A stretch of 7,137 bases of DNA. Origin: Spirochaetota bacterium (lineage in GTDB: Bacteria; Spirochaetota; JAGLSM01). The stretch is taken from assembly GCA_023135745.1 (NCBI GenBank), contig JAGLSM010000102.1, positions 1-7,137 of the forward strand. Reading direction: 5' to 3'. The notes under the pieces are model-generated. The model was given only the letters and a program-made list of their open reading frames with translations. It was not told the DNA's origin and ran no database searches. A program made the translations under genes and the position numbers. Numbering within the stretch: the first letter of the stretch is position 1; the number at the start of each line of letters is the position of its first letter. Positions 1 through 6,892 of this stretch are shown here, one piece after another.

Positions 1-22
1 TACTGTATTCTTTACTAGAATT

Positions 23-424
23 TTACCAATCATCTTCATCATCATCTTTTATAGACTCTTCATAATTTTTTAATGCGTTCTCTTTAGCCTTATTTATCTC
101 TTTTTTCATATTTTCCAGCTGTTCTTTATACATATCTTTGTTTTGAGGAGTATCCTTCATCAATTTTTCATACATCTCCTCTGTTTGTTTCAGCTGCATA
201 TCAAATTCTTTAGTCATCTCTTTTTTTGCTTCTTCCTCTCCCTCTTTCATTTCCTGATTATTTTTCTCTAAAATCGCCTCTTCATCTAATTTTCCCTGCG
301 CCGCTTCTCTTCTTTCTTCTTCAGCTGCTTTTTCATCTTCTTTTTTATCCCTGGCTTTATCAAAAACTTTTTCTGCCATGTACTCAATATCATTAATATC
401 ATCAAAATCAGAGGGATTAATCAT
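23..424 (-). CDS. highly charged coiled-coil protein, function unknown
   Basis: This 133-residue protein is not one I recognise. Almost the whole chain is Glu, Lys, Asp and Gln with scattered Met/Leu/Ala, giving a long uninterrupted helix/coiled coil from about residue 15 to 125. It has no cysteine, no signal peptide and no membrane segment, so it should be cytoplasmic. It ends in a very acidic tail, DDDEDDW, closed by a Trp. The start is well supported: the ATG at 424 is preceded on the minus strand by AAGGAGT (437-431) at a spacing of about 7 nt, and a promoter-like pair lies just upstream. It is transcribed divergently from the transporter operon. The composition resembles small structural or adaptor proteins, but low-complexity charged helices attract false homology, so no function is assigned. 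It is clearly a real gene on length, start context and biased composition. Confidence 0.8.
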   Translation of the reverse strand: MINPSDFDDINDIEYMAEKVFDKARDKKEDEKAAEEERREAAQGKLDEEAILEKNNQEMKEGEEEAKKEMTKEFDMQLKQTEEMYEKLMKDTPQNKDMYKEQLENMKKEINKAKENALKNYEESIKDDDEDDW

Positions 425-448
425 AGTAATACTCCTTATTTTTTAACT

Positions 449-476
449 ATTTTATTATATGATGTGAAATTATCAA
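449..476 (-). promoter_or_regulatory. putative sigma70-type promoter for the coiled-coil gene
   Basis: Read on the minus strand, TTGATA (476-471) is followed after 16 bp by TAAAAT (454-449), each one mismatch from the consensus boxes. Transcription would start near 442, just upstream of the AAGGAGT ribosome-binding site. The surrounding DNA is AT-rich, so chance matches are common. The call rests on the combined spacing and position. Confidence 0.45.
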
Positions 477-521
477 TTAAAAAATTAATTTATTTCAATT
501 TAGTATTTGCTGATTTTTTAC

Positions 522-551
522 TTGACAAGCCGTTCTCGGAATAGATAGTAT
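522..551 (+). promoter_or_regulatory. putative sigma70-type promoter for the plus-strand genes
   Basis: A perfect -35 box TTGACA (522-527) is followed by two overlapping weak -10 candidates: GATAGT (544-549, 16-bp spacer) and TAGTAT (546-551, 18-bp spacer), each 4/6 to consensus. Transcription would begin around 556-560, leaving a leader of about 30 nt before the ATG at 586. This would drive the mini-gene and the transporter. Confidence 0.5.
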
Positions 552-585
552 GAATTTTAAGGATTCCCTGACGGGAGATATAAAC

Positions 586-720
586 ATGAAAAAGTTTATG
601 GTTTTATTACTGTTGTTTATTTCATTTTCTCTGGTTGCTTACGACGTGAAGCTTGATAAATATTATTTTCAGAGAGACCAGACAACCTTTGTCTATCTTT
701 TAAGATACAAATTCCAATAA
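586..720 (+). CDS. small exported protein or remnant (44 aa)
   Basis: This ORF encodes a typical signal peptide (MKKFMVLLLLFISFSLVA) followed by only about 26 residues rich in Tyr, Phe, Lys and Arg. The end, TTFVYLLRYKFQ, alternates aromatic/hydrophobic and polar residues like the last strand of an outer-membrane barrel. No Cys follows the hydrophobic core, so it is not a lipoprotein. A GGGAG ribosome-binding site (573-577) sits 8 nt before the ATG, inside a tiny TCCC-TGAC-GGGA hairpin (565-576). The stop is 15 nt before the transporter ATG and in the same reading frame. It could be a genuine small secreted protein, a translated leader coupling ribosomes to the weakly signalled transporter start, or the scar of a larger outer-membrane protein gene reduced to its signal peptide and final strand. 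I do not recognise a family. Confidence 0.55.
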   Translation: MKKFMVLLLLFISFSLVAYDVKLDKYYFQRDQTTFVYLLRYKFQ

Positions 721-735
721 TTCTCGGGAAATTAT

Positions 736-3018
736 ATGCCTTCAGGACAAAAACGCTTTGGAACTTTCGCGGGAGTTTTCCTTCCGAATGTATTGACTAT
801 CTTCGGAGTCATCCTCTTTTACAGGGAGGGCTGGGTTGTAGGAAACGCGGGATTAATGGGCGCGATTATAATAATAATCCTGGCCAATATCATAACCATA
901 ATCACAGCGCTTTCACTCTCCGGAATAGTAACCAATATTAAGGTGAAGGGAGGAGGCGCCTACTTTCTGGTATCCAGAAGCCTGGGGCCTGAAATGGGCG
1001 GTGCCATTGGTATAACACTGTTCTTCGCGCAGGCATTTTCAATTTCGTTTTATATAATTGGTTTTACCAAAGCCCTCGCTCCTTTTATCCCCGAGTTAAG
1101 CCGATCTTTTCTGAACATCGGGACATTACTTACTCTTACAGTCCTGTCAATATTCAGTGCGAAAGCAGCAATAAAAGCCCAGTATATAATATTCCTTCTT
1201 GTCCTTTTTGCACTTGCTTCATTCTTTATTGGAAATACAGGATTCAATGTAACGCCTAAAATGTTTGGAGAGTTTAAAAATGGTGATTTCTGGAAAACAT
1301 TTGCCATATTTTTTCCGGCTGTTACCGGGATCTTCGCGGGACTCAGCCTGTCCGGAGACCTTAAAAACCCGAATAAAAGCATACCAAAGGGAACTATAAT
1401 CGCTATATGTTTCACATTTGTTTTCTATATTCTGGTCGCTGTCTGGTTCGCGTATAACTTCAGTTCAGAAAAATTGATCGGGAATGATTCTATAATCATA
1501 TCAAGTGCGCGAATTCCGATGCTCGTAATAATAGGAATATGGGCCGCCACACTCTCTTCTGCCATTGGAGTGCTTCTAGGTGCCCCAAGGACATTACAGG
1601 CACTTGGAAAGGATAAGATAGTCCCTGGAATTTTTGCCAAAGGTTCAGGGTCATCTAATGAACCGCGTATTGCTATGATTTTCAGCGTAATTTTAGCAGG
1701 AATTCTCCTGATGATGGGAGATATAAATTTTATTTCACAATTGCTTACAATGTTTTTCCTGGCAAGCTACGGTATCCTTAATTTTATCGCGTCGATGGAA
1801 GTACTTATTGGTAATCCCGCCTATAGACCAAAATTCCGGGTTCATTGGCTGATATCACTGACAGGCTCGATGGGATCTTTTGCCGTGATGTTTCTTATTA
1901 ATCAGATTGCCACACTGACAGCTCTTTTTATCATAGTAATCATTTACATTTATTATACAAAAAAAGGCTTTGAAAGAAACTGGGGAGACATCAGAAAGGG
2001 TTTTTGGGCATCGGTTATTGAGATTGCCCTTTCAAATTATAACAAATATGAAGAACATCCAAGAAACTGGCGTCCGCAGGTGGCAATATTTGAGAATAAC
2101 CGCAAGAGCAGGAGTCTTTTAGCAGAATTTACTTCACTGATTGTCAGTAAAAACGGTATCGTTTCAGACTACGTTTTTATTGAAGAAAGTCTTACAGATT
2201 CTACTGAAAAAGCAGAGGAAGAACTCAGCCTTCTTAAAGCCTTTTTACTGGAAAATGAGATGCCGTTCATTCATCCCGAGATAATACTTACCAATAAAGA
2301 CAGAAATGCGCATCTCATCGCTCTTCAGTCTGACGGAGTAGGATCTTTCAAGGCAAACACAATTGTGTCTGATTTTTTCCTTGACGATAAGAGCCTGGAT
2401 AATCATTTTCGTAATCTTTCCAGTTATGAAGCGTTGAAAAAGAACATAATTCTTATCAAGGATCAGGAAGAAGAAAGGGAGTATGATAATAGAATAGATA
2501 TATGGATAAGCGGATTCAAGGCAAATATATCTATGATGCTGTTGATACCTTTTCTGATAACAAAAAACCAGGAATATAGTGATACCAATATAAACCTCAG
2601 GATGATCGTAAGGGACAATAAACTCAAAAAAAGAGCCGAAAAAAATATATCTTCAATGTTAAACAATGCCAGAATTAACGCCCATATAGACGTAATTGCG
2701 CTGGAATCAGAGGGAGAATCCGGTGAAACTGAGCAAGCTGTAACGGTGGATGAAGTCCTTAAAAAAACCAATATCCTGACAAAAATAGTCAATTTCATCA
2801 GCAGTCTGGAACCCACAAACTACAGGGATGAAGAAAAAAACAAGATAAGAGAAATCATAAAAGAAAAATCAAAAGACGCTAAACTGGTCGTACTTGGAAT
2901 ATCCTCACCGGCAAAAGGAAAAGAAGCCGCAAGCGCGAACGCGATGAAAAAAATGCTGGATGGTCTTGGAAAAACAATACTGGTTAAAGGCCGGTATAAC
3001 ATCAGCTTATTTAAATAA
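736..3018 (+). CDS. cation-chloride cotransporter, SLC12 (NKCC/KCC) type
   Basis: This 760-residue inner-membrane protein belongs to the APC superfamily, SLC12-like branch. These carriers move Cl- together with Na+ and/or K+. About 11-12 hydrophobic helices occupy residues 10-408 and a soluble cytoplasmic domain fills 410-760. Hallmarks are TM1 LTIFGVILFYREGWVVGNAG (20-39), the GGGAYFLVSRSLGPE loop (72-86), TM6 FFPAVTGIFAGLSLSGDLKNP (192-212, split here only by position) and NWRPQ (444-448), which opens the SLC12 C-terminal domain. Y106 in the TM3 region matches the K+-coordinating Tyr of NKCC proteins, and the Ser pair S274-S275 before GVLLGAPR matches the Na+-site serines, so Na+-K+-Cl- coupling is an inference. 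The C-terminal domain ends with a VVLGISSP segment of universal-stress-like fold, as in other SLC12 proteins. The start is the ATG at 736, with a weak GGGA site 5-6 nt upstream; the family N-terminus begins a few residues later, so the start is sound. Confidence 0.9.
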   Translation: MPSGQKRFGTFAGVFLPNVLTIFGVILFYREGWVVGNAGLMGAIIIIILANIITIITALSLSGIVTNIKVKGGGAYFLVSRSLGPEMGGAIGITLFFAQAFSISFYIIGFTKALAPFIPELSRSFLNIGTLLTLTVLSIFSAKAAIKAQYIIFLLVLFALASFFIGNTGFNVTPKMFGEFKNGDFWKTFAIFFPAVTGIFAGLSLSGDLKNPNKSIPKGTIIAICFTFVFYILVAVWFAYNFSSEKLIGNDSIIISSARIPMLVIIGIWAATLSSAIGVLLGAPRTLQALGKDKIVPGIFAKGSGSSNEPRIAMIFSVILAGILLMMGDINFISQLLTMFFLASYGILNFIASMEVLIGNPAYRPKFRVHWLISLTGSMGSFAVMFLINQIATLTALFIIVIIYIYYTKKGFERNWGDIRKGFWASVIEIALSNYNKYEEHPRNWRPQVAIFENNRKSRSLLAEFTSLIVSKNGIVSDYVFIEESLTDSTEKAEEELSLLKAFLLENEMPFIHPEIILTNKDRNAHLIALQSDGVGSFKANTIVSDFFLDDKSLDNHFRNLSSYEALKKNIILIKDQEEEREYDNRIDIWISGFKANISMMLLIPFLITKNQEYSDTNINLRMIVRDNKLKKRAEKNISSMLNNARINAHIDVIALESEGESGETEQAVTVDEVLKKTNILTKIVNFISSLEPTNYRDEEKNKIREIIKEKSKDAKLVVLGISSPAKGKEAASANAMKKMLDGLGKTILVKGRYNISLFK

Positions 3019-3023
3019 AAATA

Positions 3024-3051
3024 TTGTAATTCCTGTTTTTAACGGTATTAT
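3024..3051 (+). promoter_or_regulatory. possible promoter giving a leaderless transcript
   Basis: The 39-bp gap after the transporter holds TTGTAA (3024-3029, 4/6) and, 16 bp later, TATTAT (3046-3051, 5/6). A start about 7 nt downstream of the -10 box would fall at or next to A3058, the first base of the next gene's ATG. That gene has no recognisable Shine-Dalgarno sequence, which fits a leaderless message. The gap shows no terminator hairpin, so read-through from the transporter gene remains possible. Confidence 0.3.
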
Positions 3052-3057
3052 TTTCTT

Positions 3058-5964
3058 ATGCGTTTTTTCGTTCTCAGGTGCTTTTTTACTATAATAATAA
3101 TCATTGGATTTTCTTTTCCGCTTCACCCGTTTGGAAAAAATAAAGTCACTTACAAAAACTTCAAATGGAAAATATTATCTACCGCGCACTTCAATATTCA
3201 CTACGACAAGAATCTCGAAGAGCTCGCGAAAAAGACCGGTAAATACGCGGAATATCTCCTGCTGCGATACTCCAAATTTCTCAAACATGACCTTTCTCAG
3301 ACAATACCCATTGTGATTTACTCTTCGCATTCTTTTTTCGAGGAAACCAATATTACGTCTCATATTGTAGGTGAACATACCGGAGGCTTCACTGAGTTAT
3401 TAAAAAACCGTCTTGTGCTGCCGTATGAAGGATCCCTTTCGCGGTTTTTCAGGGTTTTTGCTCATGAACTTGTACATATTTTTCAGTTTGACATTCTTTA
3501 CGGAAGATCCTCAAATCCCTTTGGTAAACTTATGAGGAGGAGGCCGCCAATATGGTTTATGGAAGGAATGGCGGAATACATTTCGCAAGGGTGGGACAGT
3601 CAATCGGAAATTATAATCAGGAATAGTATTCTTGAAGGGACCCTTCCTACGATGGTAAACCTTAACAAGGGATGGATTCATCCCAAGCAGTATTTTTTAA
3701 TATATAAACTTAGTCAGGCATTTTTATATTTTTTGACTCATAAATACGGTAAAGACACTATTGCTAATATTATAAACTTTTTCCGAACATCAACAAATAT
3801 TGATTATGCGCTAAGATATGTATGTAAAAAAGATTTTAAAACGCTTTCACATGATTTTCAAATTTTTCTTAAAAAGAAATATTGGCCCAAAATAACAAAA
3901 TATGATGAAAAATCATCTCTGATTCAAAGAAAGACAAGTCATGTAAAGGATGGCTCATCAATGAATATGCAGCCATTAATTTCTCCGGATGGTAAAAAAA
4001 TGGCTTTTTTTTCCAACAGAAATATTTTTCCTTCTCTTTACCTGATGGATATTAAGACCGGAAAAGTGGAGAAGAGACTTGCTGTAGGCTGGAGAAACGC
4101 TGATTTTCTTGGACTTGTTTTTTCAAGAAATTCCATGTCATGGTCCGGTGACGGTAAATACATACTATTTATTTCAAAACACGGCAGCTATAATGTTATT
4201 AATGTTTACGATTACAAAAATGACAGCCTTGTTAAAAAGATAAAGACACCTTGTCAGCAGCTTTCCGATCCCGCATTCTCCCCTGATGGAAAATCATTTG
4301 TTTTTTGCGGTTCACGGCATGGGAAATCAGGAGTTTGGGAGTACACATTTAAAAGCAGGAAATTCAGAAAGATCATAGAAGATAACTTTACATACCGCAA
4401 TCCAAAGTGGCTCAGCAATAAAAAGATACTCTTTATTTCAAACCGAGGGGGAAATCCGATATCTTCGAAAATGCGTTTTTTTGAGTTTGATTTCACAAAA
4501 GGATTATTAAAAAAATCTGCTTTTAAAATAAAAAAATCAATTGGTCAATTTGATATTAAAAAAAATAAAATTCTATTTACCGGTATTGATACTCTTTCAA
4601 GTGATCTGTATATTTTTGATTTAAATAAAAAAAAGGTTAACAGGATTACTCATCTTTCAGGAGGTGTTTATCAACCAAGATTTTTTCCGGACGGAAACAG
4701 GATAGCGTTTACCTACTATTCTAAAAACGGATACGACATTAGTGTTTCCAGTCTCAGTAAATTAAAAAATAGTTTAACAAAACAAAAAACAGATATAAAC
4801 AAAAACAAGGAACTTCTAAAAAACAGACTCTCCGGTGACTTGTTAAATATAAAAACTTTTAAAAAATTTTATAATAATTCACAAATTCTTGACTATCAAC
4901 CTGTATTAAAACTCGACTGGATTACCGGAATTATCGCATTTAATTCTGAAGCAGGTCTGCGCCTGATTGGTCAATTTGCTATGTCGGATATAATCGGCGA
5001 CAAAAGACTCTCAGTCACTATGGATCTTGCAATTTCAAGTTTTGAAGATATAGGCAAAAATAACTCAATAAATTTAATATCCAGTTATAACCTTTATCAG
5101 GGAAGAATTGATCTTTCAATCGGAATTTTTCATTTCAGCGAAAGTATGTTTTTTTATAATATTGAATCAATTATCAACAGTGCTTTTATTCCCACATTAA
5201 CAAGAAGACAGGCAGGTATGTATCTGCTTGCAAAGTACCCTGTTTCACGTTTTACAAGACTTGAAATGATTTGGACAAGTATGCGGATAGAAAAGTTTTA
5301 TTTGGATTTTGATGATACAAGAGAAGCGAACCAGCACACCCTCGAATTTTCCTATGTGTTTGATAATACATTTTGGAGCTATTTTGGTCCGATGGATGGA
5401 AGCCGGGTAAAGTTATCGATAGAAAAAGGATTTGATCTTTACGGAACAGACTGGAGCTTTTTAAGGTTTAACGCGGATTTCAGGACATATTTGTTTTTTG
5501 GGAGAAGGTATTCTCTTGCATTAAGGTTTAAAACCGGATCAGTTATAGGCCGTGACAAGAGATACACTCATTATGAAATAGGCGGATTCAATACCGTAAG
5601 AGGTGTCGATTTTTATTCGATCAGGGGAGACAACATGATGCTCGCAAATATTGAGCTGAGGTTTCCATTTATTGACTTTCTTGCATTAGGGTTTCCTTTT
5701 CCTCTAAGACTTGGCGGTATCAGAGGCGTACTCTTTATGGATATGGGAACAGCATGGGACCATAATGAAAAATTGAGGCTTACAAAAAAGATAAATGGTA
5801 AAAGATACTTCAACGATTTAATAGCGAGTATCGGACTTGGTTTTCGAATTCTTTTGGGTCCCGGATTCAGAATCCGCTGGGATTTTTCGACGCCTTTTAA
5901 TGGAAGGAGTATTCTCCCTTTAAAAAAATGGAGAGGATTTTTCAGCCTTGGAGTTGACTATTAA
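3058..5964 (+). CDS. outer-membrane protein: HEXXH metallopeptidase + PD40 propeller + Omp85/BamA barrel
   Basis: This 968-residue exported protein has three parts. Residues 1-20 form a signal peptide. Residues 30-280 resemble the peptidase-MA-like (gluzincin) fold: AHFNIHY (43-49), a GFTE motif (110-113), LPYEGS (121-126), the zinc site HELVH (136-140) and WFMEGMAEY (166-174), where E169 is the likely third zinc ligand. Residues 300-565 form a TolB/PD40-type propeller with repeats around SPDGKKMAFFS, SGDGKYILFIS, SPDGKSFVFCGS and FPDGNRIAFTY. After a Lys/Asn-rich linker (566-605), residues 612-968 form an Omp85 barrel: MSDIIGD (642-648), the signature GGFNTVRG (842-849) and FMDMGTAWD (893-901), ending at an aromatic Tyr. 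POTRA domains are absent; peptidase and propeller take the periplasmic place. The zinc residues are intact, so it is probably active. The substrate is unknown. The start is the only in-frame ATG before residue 159. It ends overlapping the J-domain gene by 1 nt. Confidence 0.85.
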   Translation: MRFFVLRCFFTIIIIIGFSFPLHPFGKNKVTYKNFKWKILSTAHFNIHYDKNLEELAKKTGKYAEYLLLRYSKFLKHDLSQTIPIVIYSSHSFFEETNITSHIVGEHTGGFTELLKNRLVLPYEGSLSRFFRVFAHELVHIFQFDILYGRSSNPFGKLMRRRPPIWFMEGMAEYISQGWDSQSEIIIRNSILEGTLPTMVNLNKGWIHPKQYFLIYKLSQAFLYFLTHKYGKDTIANIINFFRTSTNIDYALRYVCKKDFKTLSHDFQIFLKKKYWPKITKYDEKSSLIQRKTSHVKDGSSMNMQPLISPDGKKMAFFSNRNIFPSLYLMDIKTGKVEKRLAVGWRNADFLGLVFSRNSMSWSGDGKYILFISKHGSYNVINVYDYKNDSLVKKIKTPCQQLSDPAFSPDGKSFVFCGSRHGKSGVWEYTFKSRKFRKIIEDNFTYRNPKWLSNKKILFISNRGGNPISSKMRFFEFDFTKGLLKKSAFKIKKSIGQFDIKKNKILFTGIDTLSSDLYIFDLNKKKVNRITHLSGGVYQPRFFPDGNRIAFTYYSKNGYDISVSSLSKLKNSLTKQKTDINKNKELLKNRLSGDLLNIKTFKKFYNNSQILDYQPVLKLDWITGIIAFNSEAGLRLIGQFAMSDIIGDKRLSVTMDLAISSFEDIGKNNSINLISSYNLYQGRIDLSIGIFHFSESMFFYNIESIINSAFIPTLTRRQAGMYLLAKYPVSRFTRLEMIWTSMRIEKFYLDFDDTREANQHTLEFSYVFDNTFWSYFGPMDGSRVKLSIEKGFDLYGTDWSFLRFNADFRTYLFFGRRYSLALRFKTGSVIGRDKRYTHYEIGGFNTVRGVDFYSIRGDNMMLANIELRFPFIDFLALGFPFPLRLGGIRGVLFMDMGTAWDHNEKLRLTKKINGKRYFNDLIASIGLGFRILLGPGFRIRWDFSTPFNGRSILPLKKWRGFFSLGVDY

Positions 5965-6665
5965 TGAAAAAAAAATATTATAGTATTCTGGGTATTTCAA
6001 AAGACGCGGACTACAGGGAAATAAAAGCAGCCTATTATGAAATGGCAAAGGTTCGTCACCCTGATTTAAAAGGCAGCAAGAATGAAATGGCAAGGATCAA
6101 TGAAGCTTATGATATCCTATCCGATTATGAAAAAAGAAAAACATATGACCTCTCTTTGGAACCTGAAAAAATTATTAAGGGAAATACTCATGGGAAATTC
6201 ACTTCTATATTTAATGGATGGAGCGGTAATCTTGACTTGTTAAAAGACGCGGTATTCAGCGCATCGGGGTCCAATCAGGGATTTGATCCTTCTATGGCTC
6301 TTACATCAGGCTGGAAGGCTTTGGAAAACCATCAGGAATGGCTTAATATTGAGTTTTCTGACCCTATTTATTTCAAGAAGTTTTCCGCTGATGCGTTTCC
6401 AATTCCCTATCATATTAAAAGAAATAATATCAATTTTGTAGAAATCCACCGACTCATGGGTGTGCTTAATCAAAAAGAAAAAACAATTACTGAATTCCGT
6501 TTGCCGACTTCAGGAGATAGAGACCTGAAAATTGAATTAAAAGACCCCATAGGTCCTTACAGTTCCATTAAACTTATAACAATCAGTTCTCCTATATCTC
6601 CCGGATGGAAAAACTTGAGAATATACGGCAACTATATACTTGAAAATGAGGGCTGCAATGAATAA
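5964..6665 (+). CDS. J-domain (DnaJ-like) protein with C-terminal discoidin-like domain
   Basis: This 233-residue cytoplasmic protein has no signal peptide. Residues 3-65 are a complete J-domain: YYSILGI, helix II KAAYYEMAKVR, the HPD motif (32-34) that stimulates Hsp70/DnaK ATPase, and the helix III signature NEAYDILSD (46-54). There is no Gly/Phe region, no zinc-finger cysteines and no standard DnaJ C-terminal domain, so it is a specialised class C type co-chaperone rather than DnaJ itself. Residues 95-225 look like a galactose-binding/F5-8 type C (discoidin) beta-sandwich: FSASGSNQGFDPSMALTSGW, then EWLNIEFSDPIYFKKFSADA, and a final PGWKNLRIYGNY strand. That assignment rests on pattern, not a search. 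Translation is coupled: the ATG overlaps the upstream TAA by one base, with GGAG (5950-5953) 10 nt before it. The partner is presumably DnaK plus whatever the sandwich binds. Confidence 0.85.
   Translation: MKKKYYSILGISKDADYREIKAAYYEMAKVRHPDLKGSKNEMARINEAYDILSDYEKRKTYDLSLEPEKIIKGNTHGKFTSIFNGWSGNLDLLKDAVFSASGSNQGFDPSMALTSGWKALENHQEWLNIEFSDPIYFKKFSADAFPIPYHIKRNNINFVEIHRLMGVLNQKEKTITEFRLPTSGDRDLKIELKDPIGPYSSIKLITISSPISPGWKNLRIYGNYILENEGCNE
6648..6652 (+). promoter_or_regulatory. ribosome-binding site deciding the S4 gene start
   Basis: GAGGG lies 5 nt before the ATG at 6658 inside the last codons of the J-domain gene. It favours 6658 over the upstream TTG (6640) and over the ATG (6646), which overlaps this site. 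Confidence 0.6.
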
Positions 6666-6885
6666 AGATATTTTTATAAATACGCAGTATATTAAGCTGG
6701 ATTCTCTTTTAAAACTTGCCGATTGCGCGTCTACCGGAGGTCAGGCAAAACTCCTTGTTTCAAACGAGCTTGTTTTTATTGAAGGGGAGGTTTGTACACA
6801 AAGAGGTAAAAAGATATTTCCCGGTCAATGCATCATAGTAAAAACACATGATGATATACAAGTTTGTGTGCATAAAAAAAACTGA
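6658..6885 (+). CDS. S4-domain RNA-binding protein, YaaA/YbcJ-like
   Basis: This 75-residue protein is made almost entirely of one S4 domain: YIKLDSLLKLADCASTGGQA (11-30), then KLLVSNELVF, EGEV (42-45), QRGKK (48-52) and a closing PGQCIIV strand. These positions match the small YaaA/YbcJ group, with the GGxAK and (N)GExxxRRGKK signatures kept apart from Asn to Glu at 42 and Arg to Gln at 48. S4 domains bind structured RNA, usually rRNA or tRNA; YaaA is often found beside dnaN and recF, but recF is not present here. The start at 6658 is chosen for its GAGGG site and because it trims the overlap with the J-domain gene to 8 nt (ATGAATAA). The gene ends in an A8 tract (6874-6881) just before the TGA. 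Confidence 0.88.
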   Translation: MNKDIFINTQYIKLDSLLKLADCASTGGQAKLLVSNELVFIEGEVCTQRGKKIFPGQCIIVKTHDDIQVCVHKKN

Positions 6886-6892
6886 AATCAAA

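Noticed and set aside
550..585. In-frame upstream ATG (550) that would lengthen the mini-gene by 12 residues
   Set aside because: It has no ribosome-binding site, lies within the predicted -10 region, and would place polar residues before an otherwise perfect signal peptide starting at 586.
1050..1640. Open frames on the minus strand inside the transporter gene
   Set aside because: They mirror a clearly conserved coding frame, lack start signals, and their translations look like antisense of membrane helices.
736..3018. Assignment as an amino-acid permease of the general APC family
   Set aside because: The GGGAYFLVSRSLGPE loop, the TM6 motif and the NWRPQ-opened soluble domain are specific to the SLC12 branch.
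4254..5813. Minus-strand open frames inside the outer-membrane protein gene
   Set aside because: They are antisense of a conserved propeller and barrel, with no ribosome-binding sites and no recognisable domains.
3058..5964. Bona fide BamA, TamA or TolB
   Set aside because: No POTRA domains are present and a metallopeptidase domain occupies the N-terminus, so only fold-level relationship is supported.
6640..6657. Earlier TTG (6640) or ATG (6646) starts for the S4 gene
   Set aside because: GAGGG at 6648-6652 fits the ATG at 6658, and the extra residues have no counterpart in small S4 proteins.
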